From assembly GCA_013396915.1 (NCBI GenBank), contig VWZL01002216.1, forward strand, positions 153,644 through 217,643: a stretch of 64,000 nucleotides of DNA, given 5' to 3'. The DNA is from Stercorarius parasiticus (Eukaryota > Chordata > Aves > Charadriiformes > Stercorariidae). The position numbers and the translations under genes were made by a program. Positions 25,701 to 36,929 of this stretch are shown here, piece by piece. Below the pieces are notes generated by a model. It had not been told where the DNA came from and ran no database searches. It saw only the letters and a list, made by a program, of their open reading frames with translations. The first letter of the stretch is position 1, and every line of letters starts with the position of its first letter.

Positions 25701-28700
25701 CTCTATGTATCAATGTAAGTACCACAGAACGTAAAAAGCTGCAGGAGGGAGATGCTTACCTGTGAACTCTCTGATCGCATCTTAGTACAATCAAAGGATC
25801 AATCATCAGATCATTCTGCGTGTACTTCTGCTGTCGGACTATTTTTACCGACGGCTGCAGAGCATTAACAGTCATCACCCACAACCTAAAATGAGATTGT
25901 TTTTACAATTTTTTTTTATTAGATAATCTGTAAGAGAATAAGGATCACATAATCATCTGGATGCTCGCTTATCTCAATTAGCTGTATTTTTCGAGGCCTA
26001 TCAAGGAGCAAAAAACCCCATGATTCATTTGCAGCCCCTGAAGTTAACCAAGATACAGTTAACTCACATTCACTGGAATTACAGCAATCAAACTGTTCTC
26101 AATGCAATAGAGCATCCGGTTCCTCAGAAAAGGCAAATTCTTACCAAAGTGAGTTCATGTTTCAGCAGCAATTTGTCATACACAATGTACACTATAAACC
26201 CATATTCCTGTATTTTAAGCAAACTGGTGACTTCCCTTCCCCTGAGAACAAGAAGTACCGTCCTTTTAAATGCAAACGTTAAAAATCTCAAGAAAGCAAA
26301 AAGGAATGCAACTCCAACACATTCTATTCAGTCACAACCTCCAATTTCCCAGACAAAGGCATTGTGTCATTATTTTTGAAACAGAAAGTGGCGTTCCACA
26401 ACAAACTAACCCGTATTTTGAGCCTACCTTCTTGGCATCACAGTGTTCAGAACCATCCAAAGCTTATTGACAGTCTGAAGAATCCTCCGAGGGACTCCAG
26501 CATTCAGCAAGCAATTCATATTTGACGTCAATACTTCTGCGTACGGGATCAATTCACCAGCTGAGAGAAGTGTTAAATGTTCTAAGATCTGCATCAGCTG
26601 GGTGTGATTTCCAGGCAGCATGGAAAACGCTGTAAAATAAAAACAATGGGATCTTAGTAAAACTGGACTTCTGACGTTTTTTCTGACTTGGCAGCAGAAC
26701 ATTTTCATGCTACAAATGCACTACGATCAAATAAATTAAATAGCTGCACACTTCCAAACCCACTCTATTCCAACCAATTTGGAAAGAACACTGCTTACTT
26801 CACACAAAGCTATTTACCTTCTTGGAGCTGTTTGGGAGAGTGATTCTTCGCAATGTTTGTAAGAAGCATCCTCCTCAGTAAGGCATCAGTGCCCGTGATC
26901 TGCTCCTCACAGATCCAGTCTTCCACAATGCAGAGGTGTGGATAGTTAGTTGCAAGAAGGCGTAACAGTGCAGAATGCAAGCCTTTAGGGATATTAAGAA
27001 AGTATACATCTTAGATTCAAGTGGCTACATCTTTCATTTGAACATATTTGTGCCTATCATTTCAACAACAGGCCATAACTGAATTCCTACTGAGAAGTTC
27101 AATGAGCTTGCATGTTTATAGACTGATATTCCAGCTCCAACAGAAAGGAAAAGTTACCTTTTGGAAAGGTGGGAGGACCCTATAGTAATTCTTAAACTTA
27201 GTCTGGAATAATTATAAATTCTCAGGCAATTCCTACTCCAAAACCTACCCTCGGTAGGCAAGGCCTGCTCTAAAAACAGCCACCTTCCTCCAACTTTCAC
27301 TATTACTCTTTGAACATATCTGTAATCTCACTAGTTACTACAGATTTTAAAAGAAAGAGAAAGGAAGGCACACTATGAAACAGACAACAACAACAGAGCT
27401 GGAGACACACTTAGCCTGCCTTCTTCATGCACATTAGACTCTGACACACAGATATACCTCCCAGTTCCTGCTGCAGCCCTTGTGCCTGCCGGATGAGGTA
27501 CTTGATTGGAATCTGATCCATTAATGCTGAAGAGTAAGACTTGGGTTTTTTCTGCATGGCAGCTATAAGGGAACAGGACAAGAAACCAGGTACAACACTT
27601 CGAGTTGGAAAAAAAATAGTTCCCCAACTGAATCAATAAAGAAAACGTGAAGCACTTGTCTCTATATTATCCAGGTAAAATAGAGAAAATCCCAAATAAA
27701 ACACTTCATTCTTGTTAAAGTATTAAATTAAGCTCTTCAGGAAACCATTTCTGTGAACACTTCCATTAAAAGATTATCTTAGCATTTAGATTTGTTTGCA
27801 AGATTTCCATACTATCTTTGACCAAGTCCAACTGATTTTGAGATCATAGCTCAAATCTGCACTTTCTTTATCCAAGGTTTTTTATTCGTAAAAAAACCCA
27901 AACGGTTATCAGTTGGTACATGGCATTCAAACTGTTGGCACACACAAGACCCTGTAGTAAGGTGGAAGTTATAAATGCAGGAAGAACTGTAATTGATTTT
28001 ATAGGATTTCAGTCTTTCTTGAATTGCATGAAGAAAATAGCACTGGTGAATGCTGCAAGTTTTGCACCATAAAAAGGGCAGGTAAAAACACCAACCAGAT
28101 ATAAATACTACGTTTTCACTGAAATTAAACTCCATCAATAAACTACACAACATTCTTTTAGAATTGATTTAAAGTTTCAATTTCAAAGGTAAAACAGGAT
28201 CATTCAGTATTGTCAACTATAAAACTGCCAACCCAAAGAAATGTGTCTGCAAGTTTGATGACATGAATATATGAAGATCTGAAGTAATTAAGAAGTCTTT
28301 TTTAATTGCTGCTGTATTTATTAGGTGTTCATAAATATTTCTGGTAACTTTCTGGCCAGCTTGGATCTTTTTTAATTTGGAAAACAAGTTACTCAACTAG
28401 AGGGTTTTAGCAGAAACTTCATCTCCTTAATTTCTACAGCAATCCTGTATTTTTTGCAAGAATCTAAACTTTTTATGCTGTGCTTGAATCTGACAGCAAG
28501 ATGAATTTTGGTTATCGTAAGAACTCCTCTCTTTGCATCTAATTTTCAGCTAATCTGTTTTCCACTGATGCACTCACATATACCTAGTATCTTTGTGTTG
28601 GCCAGAAGTGCTTCTTCATATGACAGGACATAGTAGAGGACAAGTAATTGCGTTGTGATGCTGTATCGTTGAGGAAGACGAGTATTTTCTCCCTGTATAG

Positions 28701-31700
28701 AAAACCACATACAAAGGTCATGTTGCATTCCTGATTCTTGAGAACAAAAATTTGGATTTACCTGTAAATACGAAGACAGATAAGGCAGTAGCCTTGTATA
28801 AAAACAGCAAGCCATATGGGGTCCAAGCTGAAAGTTGCAGGGAATTTTTTTTTGCTTCTTTTTTTTTTTTACCCAATAAACTTGGAACACAAAGCGTATT
28901 TTTGATATCTGAGGACACTAACAAGGAGTAACCCCAGGACTCCAACACAAATCAACGCTTGCCACTCACTTTACATGTGTCCAAGCCACCATTATCAAAC
29001 TTCTATATGCAGAATCTGCATCAAGCATATATACAAAATACTGAACCACATGTTAACACCGAAGTCCATGAAAAAAGCAACGAAATCATTTACCCCAGAG
29101 AGTCCTTGAAAAACATTCAGTATCTCCTGCTCCGTGACGGGCTGATTTGTGGCCTCTGGGTTGGATTTAGATGCAGGAGTAAGAATAGAGTTAATGTAGA
29201 CATCAATAAGAGGAAGCAGCTGAGGATGGAGTGGAGTGGTGGTTTCACAGAGCTGCCGGTAGATCCAGTCCTAGGAAAAAACCATGCCATTACACGTTCA
29301 GTTTCAAAGCTGGAGGGCAATTTTTTTTTTTGCCTGCAAGTACATCCCCTCTTAACTAGTTACAAAAAATGTAACAGAATGAGGCTTTGACTTTGGAAAG
29401 CCTAATACTGGTTCTGAGTTGGGCCTGGTCATAAGCTGTGTACCCTGGACCCTGGTTTGTACAGACCCATCAAAGAAATCTGTCCTAGCTGGAAATATCA
29501 TTCTGACTATGATTTTATTAAGTGCAGGCAGGGGGAGAGAGGTGACTTTCTAATTATTTTTAGCCATTAAATTGTGGCCTCTGGATTACAGAGTTAAAAC
29601 TGGGTACCCTAACTTAATATACAGTTCCTTCTTAAATTACATGGTAATAGGCTCTAAGATTCATCAAGAATTCTGTTCCTATAATTCAACCAAAAGAACC
29701 AGCCTGCAAAACCTAGTCAATATTGAAAATTATGAAGAAAAATAAAATGAAGGTCATACCTTAATGGATACTTTGTGCTTGGTGAATGATCGACTTTTTA
29801 AAAGCTGGTAAATGCAGTGAATAGGCAAAAACCCTGTAATGTTGGCACTGAGGTTGCCTGTAACAGGCACACGAACTGCATGGGCTGTAACAACCTAAAG
29901 GGAAGTTGTAATTAACAAGAAAAATACCACAAATATTCACCTTATCACAATACATAAGCACAAGGTGACAAAGCTGCACAACTACATTCTTTCTGGCATT
30001 TACCTATTTTTTGGTTGTTTGGAAGCTGGAGAACATTTTTGTATAGTTTAATACAGCATGTGTAAAACTGCAGCACACATACTACATTTGTGAACCATTT
30101 CCTGCCACTGCAAAAAATAAGTCACAGGGGACAATTTTTCCCGTTTGCTTCCCCATTATTCAAAAAAGCCAAGTGTTCAAAAAGCATAAACAGATCAGAG
30201 TACAAAAAGAAAGAGCCAAGGCTCTTAGGTACCAGCAAGGCTTGGATTCTTTTTGTAGGTCAAACTGAAGCAATTACAGAAGAAAGGAAAGAAAAAAAAA
30301 AAGACAAAAAAAAAAGCAAAAAGGCTTAAAATACCTGTTCAGTGAAAATCTCCTGTGTGAAGATTGTCTTCATTCTGCTGAGTGAGCTCGGCTTAATAAC
30401 AATCTGAAACAAAAAATAAAGTACTTGTAATTTTAAGTTCTAGCTTTCTTATAAATAAGTACTGCAAATTTATTTTATAAACTGCTAACTTTTAACCTTC
30501 TTAAACTTGTCTTCACTGGGATACCAGGAAAACATTCATATCTATACTCAAATGTAAACCAAAAATATTTTCAAATGTCACAAGTTCATCATTCTTTGTC
30601 TACGTTATCCTAAAAACTACCTACCCAGCTTTTACATTTGATGAGACACTGTTTCACGATAGTAAATTGAAGGCAAGTTTCCCTCAGTAATTTCCAATAA
30701 TTAATTATTACATATATAGCTATTTCTTTAAACTATTTAAAATAAAAAGTTTGCAGCTCAGTTTGGAAGCATCTCCAATCAGTCTTCTCAAAAAGTTAAT
30801 TTCTTGCAAATAATGATTTCAACAAGTCATCACTTTTTGAAGATACATTTATCATAACATTCCTCTGTATGAGGAGGTAGGCATGAAGAATATTTTTCTA
30901 GAGGAACTAATTTAGTTAGTTACTCATTTTTTTACTTTACGTTTGCTTTAATTATATTAGCAAAACCAAAGTTCTTTATATTAAAACTAAAGTAAATACA
31001 AAAGTATAAATACACAGTAATGCTAATTTTACCAGAGAAATGTATGCGCTAGAAACATTTTAGGATTTACCTTCATTCCCAAGGTGGAGCAGACCAAATC
31101 AATGATAGCGCTGAGCTGATTACTATGGAAATACATGGCTACCAGGAGTAGCATCTCTCCAAAAGAAGCAGACACCCCAGAAATGCTAACAATAACAAAG
31201 AGGAAGAGTTAATTTCCAGTAGAACATAAGTAAACATGAGATTACTGGAATCGTTAAAACCAAGAAAAGCCTGCTCTCACCTTTCAAAGTAAGCTTCTTC
31301 CTTTATCATCCAACTAAGCCACATTACCATGAGTTGCTCCTGTTCCGGGGTGCTGCACAAAGAAAATCCATAAAAGATCCTTTTCCCATGAACTACTCCT
31401 AGTTTGACTAAAATTATTAGCAGAAAAGCCAGTATTTGAGGCATCTTAAGCCAGGACACTTTTTGTCACTTTCACTGTAGCCTCAAACAGTTGATACACA
31501 CTGATACTTAGCACACACTTCAGTCCAATGGTCAGGCAATTTCCTGTCTTGAATGCACACAGCAGAAAGCTGCATCCATTAAATATCCATATTGCTATTC
31601 TTCTGAACAGGGTCTCTAAATAATTTAGCCATGAACTTGTTCAATGGAGAAGAGAACTAGTAAGGCCTACTTTAGCCTTCAAAAACCATTCCAAAATAAG

Positions 31701-34700
31701 CTAATGCTGACGCTCCCCTCTCAAAAGATTTGCTATAAATAAGAGGGAGAGCAGGGTGGAATATCGATTTACTCACCATAGCATAAGACCAATACCTTCA
31801 ATCAACATATGGAGATTTGTATAAAGAATTATGAGAGAAAAACTGTGCAACCCTGGGGAGGCCATTGCCTTAACGGTGCTAAAACAGTAACATCTTTATA
31901 AAGCTCCTTCTTTATCGAGAGGTACCTGACAAGAGTGGAGAAGGCCAGGAGCATGCAGAAGGAGAGAGACACAAAGCGAACACCAGCTGGAGTTGCAGGA
32001 GGCCGGCTGGTCATCAGCTGCAGTAGCTGCTCTGCTTCTTCATCAGTTGGCCTGAACAGTAGGGAAAAAAAAAATGAAACCCACACTGCCAATTTAAAAG
32101 TGGAGAGATTTCCAATCTCATCACAATGGTTAAAGATTAAATTTTCTCTGTTTCTTAATCTGTTTATCAAGTTGCCATCAATAAATGAGTATCAAGATTA
32201 ACAGTCAATTCTCTTTGAACTTAAAGACATAAAAAACTCTATTAGGAGGTAACAACAGTGAGGAAACTTCCCCAGGATATTATCTTACCTATTAGTATAA
32301 AATACCTAAATTAAAATTAACAATGCATGAAGATGTTACCTTAGCACTCTCTAAAGTGTAAAAGAGGAGGAACAGAAATTCTAAATTTACGTAGTGTATG
32401 TTGCTAGAGTTTTCAGCTGCTGTCTTCCACACACTGCTCCAGCCACTTAGGCCTAGACTTCTTTTAACAAGTCAGCAGAACTGACTTTGCAGCATTAAAG
32501 AGAGCACCATGTTTCTTGTATTATTTTAGACTCAAGAAAAAATCAGCAAAGCTGATAAATACATCTTTACCATTAGATTGAAAAAACTTTTCTGATGAGA
32601 ATAGCACTGGAAAGTAAAACCCATACCTGTCTCCACAGAGCTTAGCACTCCATAATGTTTGCTCTCTGCACTATAAAGAAAATTCCACCAACTGGCAACT
32701 CCAGCCCACAGCACGTGAGAAAGGCCTCCCCTAGTACTAGAACTGGCGAGTCCTGCCAAGACTGTTTCAACCCCAAAGCTCTCAACCTCCGTTTAAATGG
32801 ACAGACAGTGAATAAAAAACCCAAGAGCATTAAAACATTCCTTACTTCAGCCCAGCGATTCCCATCAAAGCGCAATAGAGGCGTAACAATGCGCTGGCTT
32901 TCACGACATGCTCTTCCTTCAGTCCTGAATACACAGACACATTTGGCTCCATATCAACATCTGCTTCTTCAACAATGTGTGTGCTGCGAACCGTGGGAAG
33001 GATTCCCATGAGCTCCAGGAGCAGCTGCCTCCTCATTTGCCAAAGCACTGAACTGATATTATCTCTTTTTCTCTGTGTAAGAAGTTAAAAGATGAGAGCA
33101 GCAGCGTAAAACTCATCCCTTCAAACAATGTATTACTTAAGAGCTTCCTCAATGATGAAGTCAAGGAAAAAAAAGGGGGAGGTAGGGGGGAAAAGGAATT
33201 TTTTTTAAATACAATTTTCAGTACTAGGGCAACCGGCAACACACGATCATATTACACCACCTTATTACATCAAAGCACAAGCTTTAACTAACTCAAGAAA
33301 CTAAGCAATTCAAGACAACTTCCTACTGTGAACGCTAAGGATGACGATATTTATCAGGTAAACATTATAAACTTACAATTCCCTGGTTTCCATGCCTATT
33401 GAATCATCTACCTAAAAATCTCTCAGAGGAACAAGCAAACAGCTGCCTGCAGGGGCGCTATTTATAGACCTGATGGTCCTATAAGAAGAGGCTGCCTTGT
33501 AAAGCTTGCTCCAAGACACGCAACAGGATTTATACACATTCAGACAAATATAGCTGCCCATATCCAGAGGAGGTACAGCAAGCTATAAGAACATTTTTTT
33601 TAGAAAAGCAGAATATTCAAAGATTTTCATACCTGTTGGCCATTTCGGATAAAAGTTCCAAACCAAGTTCGAACCTTTGCGTTTGTTCCAAGTAGCAAAC
33701 CACTCACAAAACACACTAGGTCACTCACTCCATCATCTGAAGATTCGTTTTTGGTGTGATCCAAGGTCAAAGCCACACCAAGACCTGGCAGATGACACTC
33801 TTCCACCTAGATAAAACACCCAAGCTCAATCACCTTTTTTGTTTTTAAAGTTCTAGTAAGGATCATAATGATGATTTTCATGGCAGACTTACCACCATGC
33901 CTCGGACCCTCAGAGCTTGGGAAGGGTTCATTTTGCACAGGTGACGAAGTGCTTCTGTTCTCCGACGGCCTCCAACACTTTCCTCATCCTGCCGTTCACC
34001 ATTCTTAATCAAACCCCTACAGACTAAATATCCACCAGGAGCTGTAAGTAAATCTGGCCTTTCCAACAGAAAGCCACAAAAACATACACACACAAAGCCA
34101 AGGCAATCTGTTCAGCTCACTATGATTTATTAGCTGGGCCACGCAAACCTTTTCCAAGCAAGAACTCATGATCTACAGTGTATGAGCAGAACAAGGAAAT
34201 GGTCTTCCTCCTCAGAGAAATTACAGGGTCAGAGAAATTACAGATTCACGCATCATCCAATTACTCCTCATACTCTATCTAATGTAACCTGTGCATCTGG
34301 CAGCCCTGGAGACTGAAATCTTATTGCGAGGTAAGGGATGCTGAACAGGCACCAACAATGCAGATTTTTCACCGTGGAATACGGCTCAGTGTAAGGGACA
34401 AGAACTATTAAGCAAGGCTAGACCAGGTTTGCAGCCCCACTCACTCACTGCCCAATTCAGCCAACAGTGACCTACACATGAAAAGCTCCAACGCGCACAT
34501 AATGAGCCTACAAATAGGTTGCAAAAAAGGGGAATCAACATGATGAGAATGGGAGCCCATCAGCACCTCTAGGTATAAATGCATTCAAATTAGATTTCGT
34601 GAGCCGAACGCTTTCCCATTCAAATATTTATGACACATAGTGTAGCCCAGAATTAACTACATTGCTAGAAAGAATTTCATACCTTTAGAAAAAGTAAGCT

Positions 34701-36804
34701 GGACAAGAAGAAAGTGTAACTCACCCTCGTTAAAACTATCAGGAACATTGGCCACCAGAAGGCAGAGGAACCAGGCTCCGTTTTTAACATGCAACAGAGC
34801 TTCAGCCACATCGACTATTGGCAACAGCGATGGCAGCTCTGGAAAACAAGAGGGTTTTAAAAGTCACAGCGTTTCACTGTGAAACAAGTAAAACCTTGCT
34901 TTTAATACGCATTAAAATAACACGCTCAAATCAATAAAAGGAAAATCAATCTGTGATCTATTCCTCTTTCAAAAAGCTATACAGCCTAGATTAACCTTAA
35001 ATCAGCCACAACCACTCCAAAAGTTATTTTGTTACACTCTTAAGAAGTTAGAAAACACTATAAATACAGAATACTACACCTGCTTGCAAAATGCAGAGAA
35101 CATCTGCTGCCTCCTCCAGATAAACAGGACTCTCGAAGAGCTCAGAAGATTTGAGGAAAAACTCACCATTTGATTCTGACACCTACAAGACATTATTCAC
35201 CATCACCCAACAGGCTTTACAAAGCAATTTGTCCCAATCAGTCTTTTATGGCTTTAAATTCAGCAGATTGAATACATTAAAAACTGTCAAAAATGTACAG
35301 CTATAAACACAAAACAGGCAAGAAAAGTGTCTAGAATAAGAAGCATTTACTAGTGGAAGTACTTCAATGTAGCCGGTATCATTGCTTCTTCCCAGAAGAG
35401 CTCACTGACAATGATAAAAACACGGTAAATTTGCACAAGCAAAATAAAATGCTGGGGCGAGGGTGGGAAGGGAAGAGAAATATGGTGGCTAATATCCTAC
35501 TGCAATAGGAATAAAGAACTGGATGGAAAAAAGTCATAATTTCATTTTCAAATATGATTTCTGCACTGATGTATCACAAAATCACATTATATTTGAGTAA
35601 AGCATATTACAGAATATACAGAGCCCATATCATATTAGAAAAGATTACCCTCGTTTATCCTGAGGAAGAAAAACCTCCCCTAGGAAGCCGGGGTCATAAG
35701 GAGTTTAATCAGAAGCCACTATTCAATCAGACTGAGACTTCACATCTTGGTGAAGCAGGTAAGAGCCCGAGAAAACAACTCACACACAGCAGCAGCACCG
35801 AAACAGAACAGGCAGCATACTGACCTATCGCGAGTGCATTTTCACTGACATCAAATTCACAAGGGTCCAGATATGGAGAAATTTACCTTATTCATAATTG
35901 CTAGTAATTCGCTAAGTACGAGGCGAAGCCGACGAGGTGAATCGCTGTGTTCAAATTCCAGCGTCAGCCCGTGCTGAAGCTGCGACACCAAGATGCTTTC
36001 TCCGCTCCCTCCTCCCAGCTTGTGCCTAATGGACAGTTCAAGACAACAGCTGTTAAATGTTTCTGCAAACACAGATATTTTATCAGTTAAAGGAAGACGG
36101 TAAGTCTGTAGGCATTTCTTCTATCACGCTAACAATCAGAAAAGACTCTTGTAACTGTAAGATGTTAGGAAATCTACTTCAGCAGGTTACTGAATATGAA
36201 AATATTATGGAAATTGCAAGGGCCCCTGTTCCGCAGCAGCAGGGACACCACCTGATCCGTGTCCTCGTTTCAGGAAGGAGTCCCAGCCGCCCCCCTGCCC
36301 TCACAGCCCAGACAGCTCCCTGCGAGGCCGGAGGGGAGGAGAAGGGCCCCGGGAGAGACCCAGACCCAGACCCAGACCCAGCTGACTGTCAAAAATGGTG
36401 TTTTTCCTCAGGGATCGTGAGGGTACCCGTGCGGCCCGGTCCGCCCGGCGCCTCCACAAGACATGAACCACCGCCGCTTTCGCCAAAGGAGACGCCGCTT
36501 CCCCGCGTTACCGGAGCTGCTGCTCCTTGCTGGCGTCCTGCTCCAGGGCGTGGAAGTCGACGGAGAGCAGGGCCACGATGGAGTTGACGGCCTCCACCCC
36601 CGAGAGGAGACGCAGGATGAGCTTCTTATCCTGAGCCCAGCTCTGGCTCTGGTCGGCGGGGGCGCAAAGGGCCATGCGCACCAAGCAGGGCAGCAGCAGG
36701 CGCAGCTCGGGGTCGCTCAGGGCCGCTAGCCGCACCACGTCCACCTTCTGCATCGCCTCGAAGGCGTAGGGACTGACGAACTGCAGGCCCGAGCACTCCG
36801 CCAT
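18345..36804 (-). CDS. INTS2: INTS2, Integrator complex subunit 2, complete
   Basis: INTS2 is a large helical-repeat scaffold subunit of the Integrator complex, which binds RNA polymerase II, cleaves snRNA 3' ends and attenuates paused transcription in the nucleus. Twenty-four coding exons run from the ATG at 36804 to the TAG at 19785. Their lengths sum to 3,579 nt, or 1,192 residues plus stop; human INTS2 is 1,204 residues. Every junction keeps phase. The N-terminus MAECSGLQFVSPYAFEAMQK and the C-terminus IIEIINMSVSGV match human (MTECTGLQ, MSVSGI). There are no catalytic residues to find in this family. The start is the first ATG in a good context (G at -3 and +4). The poly(A) signal lies at 18364-18369. 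Identity is essentially certain; individual splice sites are predictions supported by phase. Confidence 0.97.
18364..18369 (-). terminator. INTS2: INTS2 poly(A) signal AATAAA
   Basis: Minus-strand AATAAA followed by an A-run, then a GU-rich stretch (TGTATGATTTGTATC) about 25 bases downstream: the usual arrangement of hexamer, cleavage zone and downstream element. It is the last strong hexamer before the BRIP1 CpG island. Confidence 0.75.
19785..19954 (-). CDS. INTS2: INTS2 exon 24 (last coding, stop codon)
   Basis: 170 nt from the acceptor TTTTCTAG to the TAG stop at 19787-19785. It encodes SMDPDVRLCQCVENTIIEII then NMSVSGV, the conserved C-terminus. Confidence 0.95.
20801..20977 (-). CDS. 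INTS2: INTS2 exon 23
   Basis: 177 nt; acceptor CTTGATAG, donor GTAAGT. It encodes LTQSKRYAFFMPTLPCLVSF, YEDIMSLLIQIGQVCASDVA and TQTRDFDPIIT. Confidence 0.96.
21153..21258 (-). CDS. INTS2: INTS2 exon 22
   Basis: 106 nt; acceptor CTGAACAG, donor GTAAGC. It encodes IFAIQLLSFLCIQYALPKSL and SVARLAINVMGTLLT. Confidence 0.95.
21691..21798 (-). CDS. INTS2: INTS2 exon 21
   Basis: 108 nt, phase 0; acceptor TCACGCAG, donor GTACTG. It encodes GYPCELLALTVAGIPSMHIC and LDFIPELIAQPELEKQ. Confidence 0.95.
22824..23069 (-). CDS. INTS2: INTS2 exon 20
   Basis: 246 nt, phase 0; acceptor TTCACAG, donor GTCTGC (T at +2 followed by CTGC, not a strong match). It encodes DSAAVQILLEICLPTEEEKA and LREVQCLICCLLHQMYIADP. 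The middle acidic part is the least conserved segment of the protein. Confidence 0.94.
24021..24210 (-). CDS. INTS2: INTS2 exon 19
   Basis: 190 nt; acceptor TTCATCAG, donor GTAAGG. It encodes PPLMDITLHMLNGYLLASKA and EVTREELKNALLAAQ. The central acidic, Asn-rich part differs from human. Confidence 0.95.
25760..25885 (-). CDS. INTS2: INTS2 exon 18
   Basis: 126 nt; acceptor CATTTTAG, donor GTAAGC. It encodes WVMTVNALQPSVKIVRQQKY and LMIDPLIVLRCDQRVH. Confidence 0.95.
26428..26629 (-). CDS. INTS2: INTS2 exon 17
   Basis: 202 nt; acceptor TTTTACAG, donor GTAGGC. It encodes AFSMLPGNHTQLMQILEHLT and SGVPRRILQTVNKLW-like sequence (AGVPRR here) through VMPRR. Confidence 0.95.
26818..26982 (-). CDS. 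INTS2: INTS2 exon 16
   Basis: 165 nt; acceptor CCTAAAG, donor GTAAAT. It encodes LHSALLRLLATNYPHLCIVE, DWICEEQITGTDALLRRMLL and NHSPKQLQE. Confidence 0.95.
27458..27562 (-). CDS. INTS2: INTS2 exon 15
   Basis: 105 nt; acceptor CTTATAG, donor GTATAT. It encodes AAMQKKPKSYSSALMDQIPI and YLIRQAQGLQQELG. Confidence 0.94.
28584..28692 (-). CDS. INTS2: INTS2 exon 14
   Basis: 109 nt; acceptor TATACAG, donor GTATAT. It encodes NTRLPQRYSITTQLLVLYYV and SYEEALLANTKIL. Confidence 0.94.
29094..29270 (-). CDS. INTS2: INTS2 exon 13
   Basis: 177 nt, phase 0; acceptor TTTCCTAG, donor GTAAAT. It encodes DWIYRQLCETTTPLHPQLLP and KSNPEATNQPVTEQEILNVF. Confidence 0.95.
29760..29894 (-). CDS. INTS2: INTS2 exon 12
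   Basis: 135 nt, phase 0; acceptor CCCTTTAG, donor GTATGA. It encodes VVTAHAVRVPVTGNLSANIT and GFLPIHCIYQLLKSRSFTKH. Confidence 0.95.
30335..30403 (-). CDS. INTS2: INTS2 exon 11
   Basis: 69 nt, phase 0 at both ends; acceptor GTTTCAG, donor GTATTT. It encodes IVIKPSSLSRMKTIFTQEI followed by FTEQ. Confidence 0.93.
31071..31185 (-). CDS. INTS2: INTS2 exon 10
   Basis: 115 nt, only 95 nt from exon 9; acceptor ATTGTTAG, donor GTAAAT. It encodes SGVSASFGEMLLLVAMYFHS and IDLVCSTLGMK. Confidence 0.94.
31281..31352 (-). CDS. INTS2: INTS2 exon 9
   Basis: 72 nt; acceptor TTGTGCAG, donor GTGAGA. It encodes TPEQEQLMVMWLSWMIKEEA. Short, but phase and sequence both fit. Confidence 0.94.
31926..32051 (-). 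CDS. INTS2: INTS2 exon 8
   Basis: 126 nt; acceptor CTGTTCAG, donor GTACCT. It encodes EEAEQLLQLMTSRPPATPAG and SFCMLLAFSTLV. Confidence 0.95.
32846..33072 (-). CDS. INTS2: INTS2 exon 7
   Basis: 227 nt; acceptor TTACACAG, donor GTAAGG. It encodes WQMRRQLLLELMGILPTVRS, EEADVDMEPNVSVYSGLKEE and LLRLYCALMGIAGL. Confidence 0.96.
33633..33806 (-). CDS. INTS2: INTS2 exon 6
   Basis: 174 nt, phase 0 at both ends; acceptor TTATCTAG, donor GTATGA. It encodes VEECHLPGLGVALTLDHTKN and KVRTWFGTFIRNGQQ. Confidence 0.95.
33893..34023 (-). CDS. INTS2: INTS2 exon 5
   Basis: 131 nt; acceptor TATTTAG, donor GTAAGT. It encodes CRGLIKNGERQDEESVGGRR and LCKMNPSQALRVRGMV. Confidence 0.95.
34725..34838 (-). CDS. 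INTS2: INTS2 exon 4
   Basis: 114 nt; acceptor TTTTCCAG, donor GTGAGT. It encodes LPSLLPIVDVAEALLHVKNG and WFLCLLVANVPDSFNE. Confidence 0.95.
35080..35182 (-). CDS. INTS2: INTS2 exon 3
   Basis: 103 nt; acceptor TTGTAG, donor GTGTAG (a slightly weak donor). It encodes VSESNGEFFLKSSELFESP and EEAADVLCILQA, phase 0 to phase 1. Confidence 0.93.
35887..36025 (-). CDS. INTS2: INTS2 exon 2
   Basis: 139 nt; acceptor CCATTAG, donor GTAAAT. It completes Arg98 and encodes HKLGGGSGESILVSQLQHGL through LVLSELLAIMNK, effectively identical to human. Confidence 0.96.
36355..36381. repeat. CAGACC hexamer tandem repeat
   Basis: About four and a half copies of a CAGACC unit in INTS2 intron 1, inside the CpG-rich block. 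A simple microsatellite-like array. Confidence 0.8.
36512..36804 (-). CDS. INTS2: INTS2 exon 1 (start codon)
   Basis: Residues 1 to part of 98, from ATG 36804 to the donor CTCCG|GTAACG. It encodes PELRLLLPCLVRMALCAPAD and FHALEQDASKEQQL, nearly identical to human. The G+C content is high because it sits inside the promoter island. Confidence 0.96.
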
Positions 36805-36828
36805 CCCGCCTCCCCCTTCACTTCTCCG

Positions 36829-36835
36829 CTTCCGG
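36829..36835 (-). promoter_or_regulatory. ETS-like site CCGGAAG
   Basis: CTTCCGG on the plus strand, CCGGAAG on the INTS2 strand, 25 bp upstream of the ATG. ELK/GABP-type sites at this position are typical of housekeeping promoters and often lie at the start site itself. Confidence 0.5.
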
Positions 36836-36859
36836 CGCACGCCCGGCGCGCCGCGGAAC

Positions 36860-36867
36860 TGACGTCA
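36860..36867. promoter_or_regulatory. consensus cAMP-response element TGACGTCA
   Basis: A perfect palindromic CRE 56 bp upstream of the INTS2 ATG, in a CpG context. CREB/ATF proteins bind this site, mostly when close to a start site as here. Immediately right is a 14-bp CG-only palindrome (36868-36881). Confidence 0.75.
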
Positions 36868-36929
36868 CGGCGCGCGCGCCGCAGCCCCGCCCCTGCCCCT
36901 CCTGCCTCTAAATAAGGCGACACCACAAT

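Noticed and set aside
28546..28948. Long minus-strand frames next to INTS2 exon 14
   Set aside because: Only the 28584-28692 part matches INTS2 with splice sites in phase; the rest is intron read-through.
36057..36729. Plus-strand open frames over INTS2 exon 1 and intron 1
   Set aside because: They are antisense shadows of the INTS2 coding exon and of the CpG-rich intron start.
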